64,000 nucleotides of DNA from Rhodobacterales bacterium (GTDB taxonomy: Bacteria > Pseudomonadota > Alphaproteobacteria > Rhizobiales > Stappiaceae), in NCBI GenBank assembly GCA_008107755.1, contig VIRH01000082.1:124001-188000 (forward strand), read 5' to 3'. The notes under the pieces are model-generated. The model was given only the letters and a program-made list of their open reading frames with translations. It was not told the origin of the DNA and did no database searches. The first letter of the stretch is position 1, and every line of letters starts with the position of its first letter. Made by a program: the position numbers and the translations under genes. This document shows positions 34,765 to 42,883 of this stretch, piece by piece.

Positions 34765-35157
34765 TCAGACTTCCAGAGCCCCGGCCTGTGAGCTCATGAT
34801 CTCGGTGAGAGAAACGCCGAAGCGGGAATTGTCGTCCTCGACAACCACGACTTCGCCTCGTGCGATGACGCGGCCGTTCACGACGATGTCGATCGGTTCA
34901 CCAACGCGGTGGTTCAGCGGGATGACGGCGCCGCGGCCAAGCTTGAGCAGGTTGGAGACGAGCATCGTTGCCGAGCCAAGGACCACCTGAATGTTGACCG
35001 GAATGCCAAGGATGGTGTCGAGGTTCTTTTCGTCGCCCATCGTGCTCGAGTCATGGTCTTTCGGGGGAGACTCGACCTTTGCGAAATTGGTTGCATCCGC
35101 CGGTTTGGTCTTTGGCGCGTCATCAGAGGAAACGTGATCGATGAAAGTGTCGGACAT
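34765..35157 (-). CDS. fliN: Flagellar motor switch protein FliN
   Basis: 130 residues. A variable acidic N-terminus precedes the SpoA/FliN domain (DTILGIPVNIQVVLGSATMLVSNLLKLGRGAVIPLNHRVGEPIDIVVNGRVIARGEVVVVEDDNSRFGVSLTEI). Overlaps the end of the upstream gene by one base. Confidence 0.95.
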   Translation of the reverse strand: MSDTFIDHVSSDDAPKTKPADATNFAKVESPPKDHDSSTMGDEKNLDTILGIPVNIQVVLGSATMLVSNLLKLGRGAVIPLNHRVGEPIDIVVNGRVIARGEVVVVEDDNSRFGVSLTEIMSSQAGALEV

Positions 35158-35729
35158 TACATTTTATCCTTCTGGTTCATGGAGACGGTGCGGAACGGAC
35201 TGCTCAGCGGCGTGTCGATGCGATGAATGCGGGACGGTGCCTGTTCGGTGTGCTCACCGCGGAGGATTGTGGCGTCGTCGAGTTTTCTGGCTGCGAGGGC
35301 CGTTGCCGGTTTCCGGTGCGTATCGGTTGCGCCATTACCGGCTTCGAAGAGATCGAGATCGTCCGAAGCGGGGGTGAAACGTTTCGATGTCTCCATCAGC
35401 GCCGTTGCCTTGGAAAGCTCCTTCAGCTCTGCCTTGAGAACAGATTGCTGGCGCTTGCTTTCGCGCATCAGACTGTCGATTTCGGCGATCAGTTCGCGGG
35501 CATCGTCCATACGGTTGCCGAGAGCGTTCAGAATTTGCGCACCCTTGACGTTGATTTCCTGGATCGAGACTTCGATCCCGTCCAGAGCCAGTGCGGTCTG
35601 GTCGAAAATGCGTTGGTAATCTTCATGGAAACTGCCCAAACGGCGCAGTTCCCGGTGCATTTGGAGCATCCGGACCGTTGTCGCCACCAGGGCGACAAGC
35701 AGGACGCCGTCAACGATTACGGAGATCAT
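35157..35729 (-). CDS. Membrane-anchored protein between fliM and fliN (DUF6468/PflI-like)
   Basis: 190 residues. One N-terminal transmembrane helix (VIVDGVLLVALVATTVRML) followed by a coiled coil (ELRRLGSFHEDYQRIFDQTALALDGIEVSIQEINVKGAQIL...REL) and a variable tail. Alphaproteobacterial flagellar operons often carry such a gene (DUF6468) next to fliM; the Caulobacter counterpart is reported to affect flagellar positioning, and I am moderately sure of that match. I start it at 35729, where AAAGGA is well spaced; longer starts up to 35753 overlap fliM more deeply. Confidence 0.65.
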   Translation of the reverse strand: MISVIVDGVLLVALVATTVRMLQMHRELRRLGSFHEDYQRIFDQTALALDGIEVSIQEINVKGAQILNALGNRMDDARELIAEIDSLMRESKRQQSVLKAELKELSKATALMETSKRFTPASDDLDLFEAGNGATDTHRKPATALAARKLDDATILRGEHTEQAPSRIHRIDTPLSSPFRTVSMNQKDKM

Positions 35730-36669
35730 CGAAAAGATCCTTTTCTTCCTCATGGATGAGCTCGTCGATCTGCAGGGTGTAGGAGCCATCGAGTTGGCCC
35801 AGATTGCAGGTGAAGACAGGCTGCTTGTTACACTCGAGCGTGACGGGGGTGCGGGCGGTTGCCTGCAGTTCTATGACCTGGCCGACCCTCAGGTTGGAGA
35901 GATCGCCCAAGGACATCTCGCGCTCTTCCAGGATGGCCTCCAGCTTGACTTCCGTCCGCTGGATTTCATTGTGGAAGTGCTGGGTCCACTGCTTGTCGCG
36001 GCCGGACATTTCGCCCGACAGCACCTGCGACAGGCGCTGACGAAGCGGGTTCAATGTGGAGTGAGGCATCACGACGAAGACTTCGCCGCCGCGGCCGATG
36101 GCCTGCTGCAGAAGACGGGCGACAACGGCAGGGTTGTTTCTGCGTCCGACCACCGCGAAGTCCATGCGGCTTTCGATCCGTTCTATCTTCAGGGTCGTCT
36201 CTGCGATCGGGGCGAAGGATTCCGCCAGTGACTTGGCCGCGACCTCGAACATCGTGCGCGCGATTCGCGTCTCGATGTTGGAAAAGGAACGCTCCTCGTC
36301 GATGGGCGGCTCCAAGCCGTCGGCCCCGAAGAGAACGTCGACCAGTGTGAAGATGAAGTCGCGGTCGAAACCGATGAGAACCCGTGCGTCCCATTCCGGA
36401 GAGTAGAGCACAGCGACGAGGGCGTTGGATTCGAACTCGTCTAGCACGTCGCCGATCCTGTTGTTCTCGACGTAACTGACCGAGATGTAGGACGGCGAGG
36501 GGGACTTCTGGCGCATCGCGTCGGCCATCAGCCGGGCCATGCGGTCAAAGACCACCGGCAGCATCGGAAGCCGGTCGACGGAGATGCCGGCGGCATCCAG
36601 AAGTCGGTCGGCGATCTTTGCTCTTTCGGAACTTGAAGCGTTCGAGCTGGCAGTAGCTGCTTCGATCAT
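35710..36669 (-). CDS. fliM: Flagellar motor switch protein FliM
   Basis: 319 residues, C-ring protein. CheC-like middle domain (RVLIGFDRDFIFTLVDVLFGADGL, then RIARTMFEVAAKSLAESF) and a C-terminal SpoA domain (VKLEAILEEREMSLGDLSNLRVGQVIELQATARTPVTLECNKQPVF). The N-terminal CheY-binding motif of enteric FliM is not obvious. Ends inside the start region of the next gene. Confidence 0.92.
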   Translation of the reverse strand: MIEAATASSNASSSERAKIADRLLDAAGISVDRLPMLPVVFDRMARLMADAMRQKSPSPSYISVSYVENNRIGDVLDEFESNALVAVLYSPEWDARVLIGFDRDFIFTLVDVLFGADGLEPPIDEERSFSNIETRIARTMFEVAAKSLAESFAPIAETTLKIERIESRMDFAVVGRRNNPAVVARLLQQAIGRGGEVFVVMPHSTLNPLRQRLSQVLSGEMSGRDKQWTQHFHNEIQRTEVKLEAILEEREMSLGDLSNLRVGQVIELQATARTPVTLECNKQPVFTCNLGQLDGSYTLQIDELIHEEEKDLFDDLRNR

Positions 36670-36672
36670 GAC

Positions 36673-37563
36673 TTAGGCCGCTCCCTGGAAGTCCTGGACG
36701 TTGTCGCCGCCGCCGGCACTCATTGTCTCGTTCTCGACTTCGTCTATCGTGGGACGGTCGTAGTCGGAGATGGTCTTGCGGCCATGCTCCAGCGCGATCT
36801 GAGGATCGGCGCCATTCATGAAGGCAAGAAGCGTTTGCTTGACGACGATGTAGGTCCTCAACCGAGACTCGCGCACACCCTTGATCTTTGCCGCGATCGG
36901 GCCGAACAGGGAGTAGGAGAAGAAGATGCCCACGAACGTTCCGACCAGCGCTGCGCCGATGAGGCTGCCGAGAAGCTGCGGAGACTGGTCGATGGCACCC
37001 ATTGCCTTGATCACCCCGAGCACCGCAGCGATGATCCCGATGGCCGGCAGAGCGTCAGCGACGCTGCTCATGGCGTGGTACGGTTTCATCTGATCGCGGT
37101 GGATGGTGTGGAGTTCCTCGTCCATCAGCGCTTCGATCTCATGCGCGCGGGCGTTGCCGACGATGATCAGTCGGAAGTAGTCGCATATGAAGGTCGTCAG
37201 GCTGGCGTTACGAAGGACCGCCGGGTACTTCTGGAAGATCGGGGACGTATTTGGATCCTCGATATGTGGCTCGACCTGGTTTCGGCCCTTGGCGCGAAGC
37301 TCGCGCATCAGGCCGTAGAGCAGAGCCAGGACATCCAGATATTCGCGCTTGTTCGGCACCGCATTGCGCAGCGCGTCGGAACAGGCGACGACGGTTCCCT
37401 TTATGGTTTTCATCGGGTTGGCAACGACAAAGGCGCCGATGGCCACGCCCAGGATAATGACGAGCTCCCAGGGTTGCCACAGTACGGAGACCTTGCCTCC
37501 GAGCGCGGCAAAGCCGCCGATTAGGGAAGCGCCCGCAATGAACAGGCCGATAAGAATAGTCAC
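36673..37563 (-). CDS. motA: Flagellar stator protein MotA
   Basis: 296 residues with four membrane helices. Conserved parts are the cytoplasmic loop ([26 protein letters not shown]), [22 protein letters not shown] and [24 protein letters not shown]. It forms the proton channel with MotB. First gene of the leftward block, 57 nt downstream of its own inverted copy of the flagellar motif. Only 3 nt separate it from fliM. Confidence 0.96.
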   Translation of the reverse strand: MTILIGLFIAGASLIGGFAALGGKVSVLWQPWELVIILGVAIGAFVVANPMKTIKGTVVACSDALRNAVPNKREYLDVLALLYGLMRELRAKGRNQVEPHIEDPNTSPIFQKYPAVLRNASLTTFICDYFRLIIVGNARAHEIEALMDEELHTIHRDQMKPYHAMSSVADALPAIGIIAAVLGVIKAMGAIDQSPQLLGSLIGAALVGTFVGIFFSYSLFGPIAAKIKGVRESRLRTYIVVKQTLLAFMNGADPQIALEHGRKTISDYDRPTIDEVENETMSAGGGDNVQDFQGAA

Positions 37564-37619
37564 CTAGCAGCTCCCGTCTGGTGAAAGTTTCAAACTGTGC
37601 TGGAGGGAAGCTAGAAGCT

Positions 37620-37636
37620 GAGACTTGTCCGAAGCT
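37620..37636 (-). promoter_or_regulatory. Flagellar promoter/operator motif, copy 8 (motA unit, minus strand)
   Basis: On the minus strand this reads AGCTTCGGACAAGTCTC, ending 56 nt before the motA start codon. It shares the divergent intergenic region with copy 9. Confidence 0.55.
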
Positions 37637-37663
37637 GACCGGAAGAAGGCATGGGATGTGATC

Positions 37664-37680
37664 AGCCTGGCGTAAGGTCG
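37664..37680 (+). promoter_or_regulatory. Flagellar promoter/operator motif, copy 9 (DUF1217-flgF-fliI unit)
   Basis: AGCCTGGCGTAAGGTCG, ending 47 nt before the ATG of the DUF1217 gene. It is the only copy with TAAG instead of CAAG. Confidence 0.5.
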
Positions 37681-37727
37681 GTGGCCGAAGGTCGGTGCAA
37701 CGTTTTCATCCGCCACGGGGACGAGAC

Positions 37728-38516
37728 ATGATCAATACACTGACCCAGGTGCAGAATATCCGGACCAACCTCGAGCGATCTCTCAAGACCGTCGAAGCGG
37801 ACCCGACTGTCGAGCGCCAGACCGAATACTACCGGGAACACATCCGCGACATTAAGTCGATCGACGACTTCCTTTCCAACGATCGCATCTACAATTACGC
37901 GATGACTGCCATGGGTCTTGAAGACATGATCTATGCGAAGGCGTTCATGCGAAAGGTGCTGACCGAAGGCATCAGCAAATCCGACAGCTTCGCCAACCAG
38001 CTCGTCGATACGCGTTATCGGGATTTTGCCACAACATTCAATTTCGAGCAGTTCGGCGATACCGCGACGACCTTCACCAAGACCCAGGAAGGCATTGTCG
38101 ACAAGTTCATGCGCCAGACACTAGAAGTGCGCGAGGGCCAGCAGAATGAAGGGGTGCGTCTAGCGCTTTACTTCGAACGCAAGGCGCCGGGCATAACCAA
38201 CGCCTACGAGGTTCTGGCCGACAGAGCGCTCGCTGAAACGGTCTACACATCTCTCGGACTGCCGCCCGAATTCGCGATGACGGACATCGACAAGCAGGCG
38301 ACCTATCTGGACAAGCACATCGACTTCTCGAAGATCGGCGAGGAGGAGTACCTCGGAGATTTTCTGAACCGGTTTTCCGCCCTCTACGATCTGGAAAACG
38401 GGCCGCAGATGGCGTCCTCGCCGACCATGCTTCTCTATTCCAACAACCAGGGCGTCGTTCCCATGAGCGACGGCCTCCTGGCCAGCATTCAGAATTTCCG
38501 CCTCGGAGGCTTTTGA
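37728..38516 (+). CDS. DUF1217 family flagellar protein
   Basis: 262 residues, soluble and helical. Matches the DUF1217 family found in alphaproteobacterial flagellar clusters: SIDDFLSNDRIYNYAMTAMGLEDMIYAKAFMRKVLTEGISKSDSFANQL and ALYFERKAPGITNAYEVLADRALAETVYTSLGLPPEF. Family function is unproven; it precedes flgF here as in rhizobia. The ATG at 37728 has GGGGACGAG upstream. Confidence 0.85.
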   Translation: MINTLTQVQNIRTNLERSLKTVEADPTVERQTEYYREHIRDIKSIDDFLSNDRIYNYAMTAMGLEDMIYAKAFMRKVLTEGISKSDSFANQLVDTRYRDFATTFNFEQFGDTATTFTKTQEGIVDKFMRQTLEVREGQQNEGVRLALYFERKAPGITNAYEVLADRALAETVYTSLGLPPEFAMTDIDKQATYLDKHIDFSKIGEEEYLGDFLNRFSALYDLENGPQMASSPTMLLYSNNQGVVPMSDGLLASIQNFRLGGF

Positions 38517-38519
38517 CCC

Positions 38520-39251
38520 ATGCAGTCCGCACTCTACGTCGCCCTGTCCGCACAGGTAGCCTTGTCAAATCGGCTTGAAACGGTGTCGCGCAATGTCGCC
38601 AACATGAACACCGCCGGCTACCGCGCCGACGAGGTCAAGTTCGCGGAGTTGGTCTCCAAGGCCGGCCAGGACGCCGTGAGCTTCGCGACCGGTGGCGAGA
38701 TCTACATTTCCCGACAGTCCGGCAGCTTGAACAAGACCGACAATGCCCTCGACCTGGCGGTCGAAGGAGATGGATGGTTCGCGATCCAGGATTTCAACGG
38801 AAACATTTCCTACACCCGGGATGGGCGGCTTGAAATGACCAGAGATGGCATGTTGCAGACGGTGACCGGTCAGCAGATCCTGGGAACGGGCGGTCAGCCG
38901 ATCATGCTCGATCCGGAGGGTGGCTCGCCGCTCATCACTCAAAGCGGAGAAATCTCGCAGGGCGACAACGGCATCGTCGGTCAGGTCGGATTGTTCCTGA
39001 TCCCGGCCGAGGCAAAGCTGACCCGCCGAGAAAACTCCGCGGTGGTTCCCGACATGGCCCCGATACCCGTCCAGACATTCGACCGGAACGGCGTACGCCA
39101 GGGATATGTTGAAGGCGCGAATATCAATCCAATTCGCGAAATGACGAAGATGATCATGATCACGCGTGCGTTCGAAGGCGCCACGAAGATGATCGACAAT
39201 AGTGGAGAGAGCCAGGAGAAGGCTATCAGGGAACTGGGAGCGACCTCATGA
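38520..39251 (+). CDS. flgF: Flagellar basal-body rod protein FlgF
   Basis: 243-residue rod protein. N-terminal LSNRLETVSRNVANMNTAGYRADEVKF, the LDLAVEGDGWFAIQDFNGN segment and C-terminal GANINPIREMTKMIMITRAFEGATKM are present. Starts 3 nt after the DUF1217 gene and overlaps the following orphan by 4 nt. Confidence 0.93.
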   Translation: MQSALYVALSAQVALSNRLETVSRNVANMNTAGYRADEVKFAELVSKAGQDAVSFATGGEIYISRQSGSLNKTDNALDLAVEGDGWFAIQDFNGNISYTRDGRLEMTRDGMLQTVTGQQILGTGGQPIMLDPEGGSPLITQSGEISQGDNGIVGQVGLFLIPAEAKLTRRENSAVVPDMAPIPVQTFDRNGVRQGYVEGANINPIREMTKMIMITRAFEGATKMIDNSGESQEKAIRELGATS

Positions 39252-40042
39252 CGGCCGTGGAAGGCATCAATCCGGCAGGGTCTGAGTTGCCTGCACCTGT
39301 TCAAAAGCCGCATCATTCCAAAACGGTGACAACGCCCGAGACTGAAAAATCTTCCTTCAGTTTTGGCGATTTCATCGACGTCATCAATCCGCTCCAGCAT
39401 ATTCCAGGCGTCGCAGAGCTTTATCGCTCGATAACGAACGATCAGATTTCCGACGGTGCGCGCCGAACCGGCAACATGATCTACGGATTTGCGCTCGGCG
39501 GGCCTCTCGGTCTTGGCGCGATGATGGCCTACAACAACGTGGGTGGTCGCGCAGAAGAGACGACGATGGACGTCGCGAGGCAGGAGGGCGCCCCCAAACT
39601 TGAGGCGGCCCAGGCTGAAGCGGTCGTTAGCGCGGATGCGGCCCCCGATACTCCGGTTCCCGCCGTCAAGCCAGCATCAGACAAAGACGCTGAGGAGGCA
39701 GGCGCCAAGGCTTCCGGTCCTCAGATTCTGGGTCAGTCGATAGCTGCTGCCGGGGAAGCCGTCGGTAACCCCCTCGACCTCACCACGCTGATCACGGGTG
39801 TCTCTGCAGAACAGCGACCGGTTGAGTCCGATATCGGCTCGAAAGTGGTTGCAGGCGAGGGAGCGGCGTCTTCCGTTGCCTTCGGCCTGGAGCCAGACGG
39901 TGAGGCGGAAGAGAAACCTTTCCTCCCGAATACTCAAAGCCTCGACCGGATCGCCTCCCATGAGGCCAATCGGTTGCCGCTCGATGTTCTGAAGGCCTTG
40001 CAGGAACGCCATGCTCAACGCACCGCATCTGAACGCTCTTGA
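39248..40042 (+). CDS. Conserved hypothetical protein between flgF and fliI
   Basis: 264 residues. The only conserved part is residues about 36-100 (FSFGDFIDVINPLQHIPGVAELYRSIT..., then GARRTGNMIYGFALGGPLGLGAMMAYN), with a short hydrophobic segment rich in Gly/Ala that might insert in a membrane. The remainder is low-complexity (Ala/Pro/Glu/Lys). The 3' end overlaps fliI by 32 nt. I recall this INPLQHIP block from other alphaproteobacterial proteins of unknown role; no function is assigned. Confidence 0.65.
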   Translation: MTAVEGINPAGSELPAPVQKPHHSKTVTTPETEKSSFSFGDFIDVINPLQHIPGVAELYRSITNDQISDGARRTGNMIYGFALGGPLGLGAMMAYNNVGGRAEETTMDVARQEGAPKLEAAQAEAVVSADAAPDTPVPAVKPASDKDAEEAGAKASGPQILGQSIAAAGEAVGNPLDLTTLITGVSAEQRPVESDIGSKVVAGEGAASSVAFGLEPDGEAEEKPFLPNTQSLDRIASHEANRLPLDVLKALQERHAQRTASERS

Positions 40043-41357
40043 TCAGGTTTCCGCCTCGCTCGCTGCCCTGGAGACGGAAGTCGGCCCGGTCAAGCTCAGC
40101 GGGCGAGTGACACAGGTCTCTTCCGAAGCCATCAGGGTTTCCGGATTGTCGCGGGTTGTTTGTCTTGGAGATCTCGTCGAATTCGAGGGCAGGGCAGGCA
40201 AACGTCAGGGCGAGATCATCCGGCTGGATCAGAAGGACGTGGTCGTCAAGCCGATTGAGCGGGTGACGGATATCGGTATCGGCAGCGTTGCCTCCGTTAT
40301 GGGCGGGCTGGCCATCCATCCGGACATGAGCTGGCGCGGGCGTATCGTCAATTCACTCGGCGATCCGATTGACGGGAAAGGCACGCTGTCCCACGGTGTC
40401 GAGGCTTTTCTTCTGGACCGCGCACCACCGCCTGCAATGAACCGCGAGAAAGTCACCGACGGTGTCAAGACGGGCGTGCGGGTCATCGATCTATTCACAC
40501 CGCTCTGTGTTGGGCAGCGCGTTGGAGTCTTCGCCGGCTCAGGTGTCGGGAAATCGACGCTCCTCGGAATGTTGGCAGGATTTGGTGAGTTCGATACGGT
40601 TGTCGTCGGGCTGGTTGGCGAGCGCGGCCGTGAAGTTCGCGAATTCATCGAGGATATTCTCGGCGAGACGCTGGCTCATTCCGTCGTTGTTGCCTCGACG
40701 GGCGACGAAAGCGCCATGCAAAGGCGCCTGGCACCCAAGACCGCGATGAGCGTCGCGGAATATTTCCGAAGTCAGGGACACAAGGTTCTGCTGATCCTGG
40801 ATTCGGCGACGCGCTTCGCACATGCTGCGCGCGATGTTGCTCTCGCAGCCGGGGAGCCTCCGGTTGCAAGAGGGTATCCGCCCAGCGTGTTTGCAGATCT
40901 GGCAAGGTTGATCGAGCGTGCCGGACCGGGAAGCTGCGGGGAGGGGTCGATCACCGGCATCTTCTCAGTCCTCGTTGATGGCGACGATCACAACGATCCG
41001 GTTTCCGATACCATTCGCGGGCTGCTCGATGGTCATATCGTTCTCGACCGTCAGGTTGCGGAATCCGGACGGTATCCTCCGGTCAATGTGCTGAAATCGA
41101 CCTCTCGTCTCGCGACCCGCGCCTGGACGCCCGACCAGCAGGAACTCATTCACCGCATCAAGGGGCTCATTTCCCATTATGAGGACACGAAGGATCTGCG
41201 ACTAATGGGCGGATTCCAGACCTCGGGGGATGAATACCTGGAGAAGGCGTGCCGTCTCGTACCCAGAATATACGAAGCGATGCGACAGCGCGCAGACCAG
41301 GTTGTGCCGGGGGATCCGTTCGCTGAACTTGCGCAGGCACTCAGCGCCGAAAGCTGA
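40011..41357 (+). CDS. fliI: Flagellum-specific ATPase FliI
   Basis: 448 residues. Walker A GSGVGKST near residue 175, catalytic-region GLVGERGREVREF, Walker B LLILDSATRFAHAARD, and the C-terminal F1-beta-like RRIYEAMRQ-type region. Energises type III export with FliH. It starts inside the end of the preceding orphan (overlap 32 nt) and is followed by a strong terminator. The FliH-like partner is encoded at 15744. Confidence 0.96.
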   Translation: MLNAPHLNALDQVSASLAALETEVGPVKLSGRVTQVSSEAIRVSGLSRVVCLGDLVEFEGRAGKRQGEIIRLDQKDVVVKPIERVTDIGIGSVASVMGGLAIHPDMSWRGRIVNSLGDPIDGKGTLSHGVEAFLLDRAPPPAMNREKVTDGVKTGVRVIDLFTPLCVGQRVGVFAGSGVGKSTLLGMLAGFGEFDTVVVGLVGERGREVREFIEDILGETLAHSVVVASTGDESAMQRRLAPKTAMSVAEYFRSQGHKVLLILDSATRFAHAARDVALAAGEPPVARGYPPSVFADLARLIERAGPGSCGEGSITGIFSVLVDGDDHNDPVSDTIRGLLDGHIVLDRQVAESGRYPPVNVLKSTSRLATRAWTPDQQELIHRIKGLISHYEDTKDLRLMGGFQTSGDEYLEKACRLVPRIYEAMRQRADQVVPGDPFAELAQALSAES

Positions 41358-41386
41358 TCAAGTTTACGATGATATGTAAAAAGATA

Positions 41387-41416
41387 AAAAGCCGCTTTGG
41401 AGAGCGGCTTTTTTCG
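41387..41416 (+). terminator. Rho-independent terminator after fliI
   Basis: 10-bp stem AAAAGCCGCT / AGCGGCTTTT with a 6-nt loop and a T-run. Confidence 0.9.
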
Positions 41417-41439
41417 GCTATACGTCATGTGAAATTCAT

Positions 41440-41456
41440 AAAACCGCGCAAGTTCA
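41440..41456 (+). promoter_or_regulatory. Weak copy of flagellar motif upstream of ftcR/rem
   Basis: AAAACCGCGCAAGTTCA matches the core CGCGCAAGTT of the flagellar element but not its AGC start. It lies 196 nt before the ftcR ATG in an AT-rich intergenic region (41417-41652) and is followed by TATAATTAATTTG. It may serve autoregulation; tentative. Confidence 0.3.
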
Positions 41457-41652
41457 AGCGGTATAATTAATTTGATTAAAATTTATAGCCACTTTATAGT
41501 CAATCAACCTGTTTTTTTATTTAGATTTCCCTGTGCATATATTATTTTCAGCTACTATAAGCTGAGAAATAGATAACTGAGCATGGAACAATTATTGACC
41601 TTACGAAGCTCCAATCTTACGCATTAGATATCGCAAGATGTAAGGGGCTAAT

Positions 41653-42456
41653 ATGTTCATCATTGTAGATTCAAGGGAAATAGTGACTGCAGGCTATGCC
41701 TCAGCATTTGAACGAGAAGGGTATGCTTCACTGGAGCTTCATCCTTTCGAACTTCTCGACTGGCTGGAAATTACCTGTTCGCAGGATCTAACGTCCGTGG
41801 ACGCGATCCTTCTCGGAGACTGTGAAGAGCGTGCGGGTTTTGTTTCTCCGATCCGCAGTCGCTGTCCTGAAGCGCAGATCGTTGCCCTCGAGGACACGGC
41901 CAACCTGGAAAACACTTTGCAGTTGTTTTCTGCCGGTGTTGACGATGTCCTCAAGAAGCCGGTGCATGTTCGCGAGATCATCGCACGGGTTGGGGCCTAT
42001 CGGCGCCGCAACGCCGCCCGCAACAATTCCGCTGGCACTGGCGCGATCGAAGTCTTCTTTGATGGCCGTGATCCGCTGGTTGGCGGAGATGTCATGGAAC
42101 TGCCGCGCCGCGAACGCCGCATTCTTGAATATCTCGTCAAGAACAAGGGGCGCCGTGTGACCAAGACCCAGATCTTCAACGCGGTTTATGGCGTCATGAA
42201 TGATGGCGTCGACGAGTGCGTTGTCGAAAGCCATATTTCCAAGCTTCGCAAGAAACTGCGCAAGACCCTGGGCTATGATGCCATCGAGTCGACACGCTAT
42301 ATTGGCTACATGCTCAAGGACGGCTCGACGCCCAAACAGAAAGTCGGAGACACACGTCGTCCGGTTCAGGCCACTCCGATGACCGTTGCAGCCATGGAGC
42401 GCGCTCAGGACACATCCGAAGTCAAAACGCCTTACCTCACCGTAGTCGGCGCGTAA
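41653..42456 (+). CDS. ftcR: Flagellar transcriptional regulator FtcR/Rem (OmpR-type)
   Basis: 267 residues. N-terminal receiver-like domain (about 1-115) with Asp6 as the only acidic residue of the usual acidic pocket, a candidate phospho-acceptor Asp56 (AILLGDCEE) and the conserved lysine in KKPVH (102). The C-terminal winged-helix domain (about 130-220) has ELPRRERRILEYLVKNKGRRVTKTQIFNAVYG and ESHISKLRKKLRKTLG...TRYIGYML. This is the orphan master regulator of rhizobial motility (Rem in Sinorhizobium, FtcR in Brucella). It has no kinase in its transcript. Expected targets are the flagellar promoters in this window. Confidence 0.9.
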   Translation: MFIIVDSREIVTAGYASAFEREGYASLELHPFELLDWLEITCSQDLTSVDAILLGDCEERAGFVSPIRSRCPEAQIVALEDTANLENTLQLFSAGVDDVLKKPVHVREIIARVGAYRRRNAARNNSAGTGAIEVFFDGRDPLVGGDVMELPRRERRILEYLVKNKGRRVTKTQIFNAVYGVMNDGVDECVVESHISKLRKKLRKTLGYDAIESTRYIGYMLKDGSTPKQKVGDTRRPVQATPMTVAAMERAQDTSEVKTPYLTVVGA

Positions 42457-42680
42457 GAGCGGGCTTCAAACCTGTAGATGCAACGATAAAGGCGGGTAAA
42501 CCATTCGAGCGGCGTGGCATGCTTTTCTGCCAGACAAAAATTGCATGATGCGATTCCGCTTCCTGCCGTAATGGTTCACGAATGTTTCCACAAAGACACG
42601 GACACGCCATTCATCATATTTTCCCAAATCAAAGTTGATTTCTGAGGGATTTCTCGAAAACCTGATCGAAGTGTTTACCC

Positions 42681-42737
42681 CTTTATGATCCAGTCATGTC
42701 CGCTGCACTGTGCGGATATGTTGAAAGGGTCATAAAG
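42681..42737 (+). promoter_or_regulatory. 57-nt two-stem hairpin upstream of histidine kinase gene
   Basis: CTTTATGATCC (42681-42691) pairs with GGGTCATAAAG (42727-42737). Inside, ATGTCCGC (42696-42703) pairs with GCGGATAT (42712-42719). Each stem has one G-U pair. It could be an RNA leader element or, as DNA, a pair of operator half-sites. The rest of 42457-42883 holds no gene I can support. Confidence 0.4.
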
Positions 42738-42883
42738 TCGTGTCAAACAGCCTGCCGATCAAGTAATGTCAGGTTCTTCAGAGACTATGCTGCGCGCGTC
42801 CGCCATGAAAATGCATGGTGTGCACTGATGGTGTGCAAACATGCTTCCGGGCCGGTCAGTCTCCTTTTGTCGAGGTGGACGTC

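Noticed and set aside
6240-42460. Sigma-54 (GG-N10-GC) or sigma-28-type promoters for flagellar genes
   Set aside because: I looked upstream of each unit for TGGCAC-N5-TTGC and TAAA-N15-GCCGATAA and found no consistent match; the AGCYTCGCRCAAG element fits far better.
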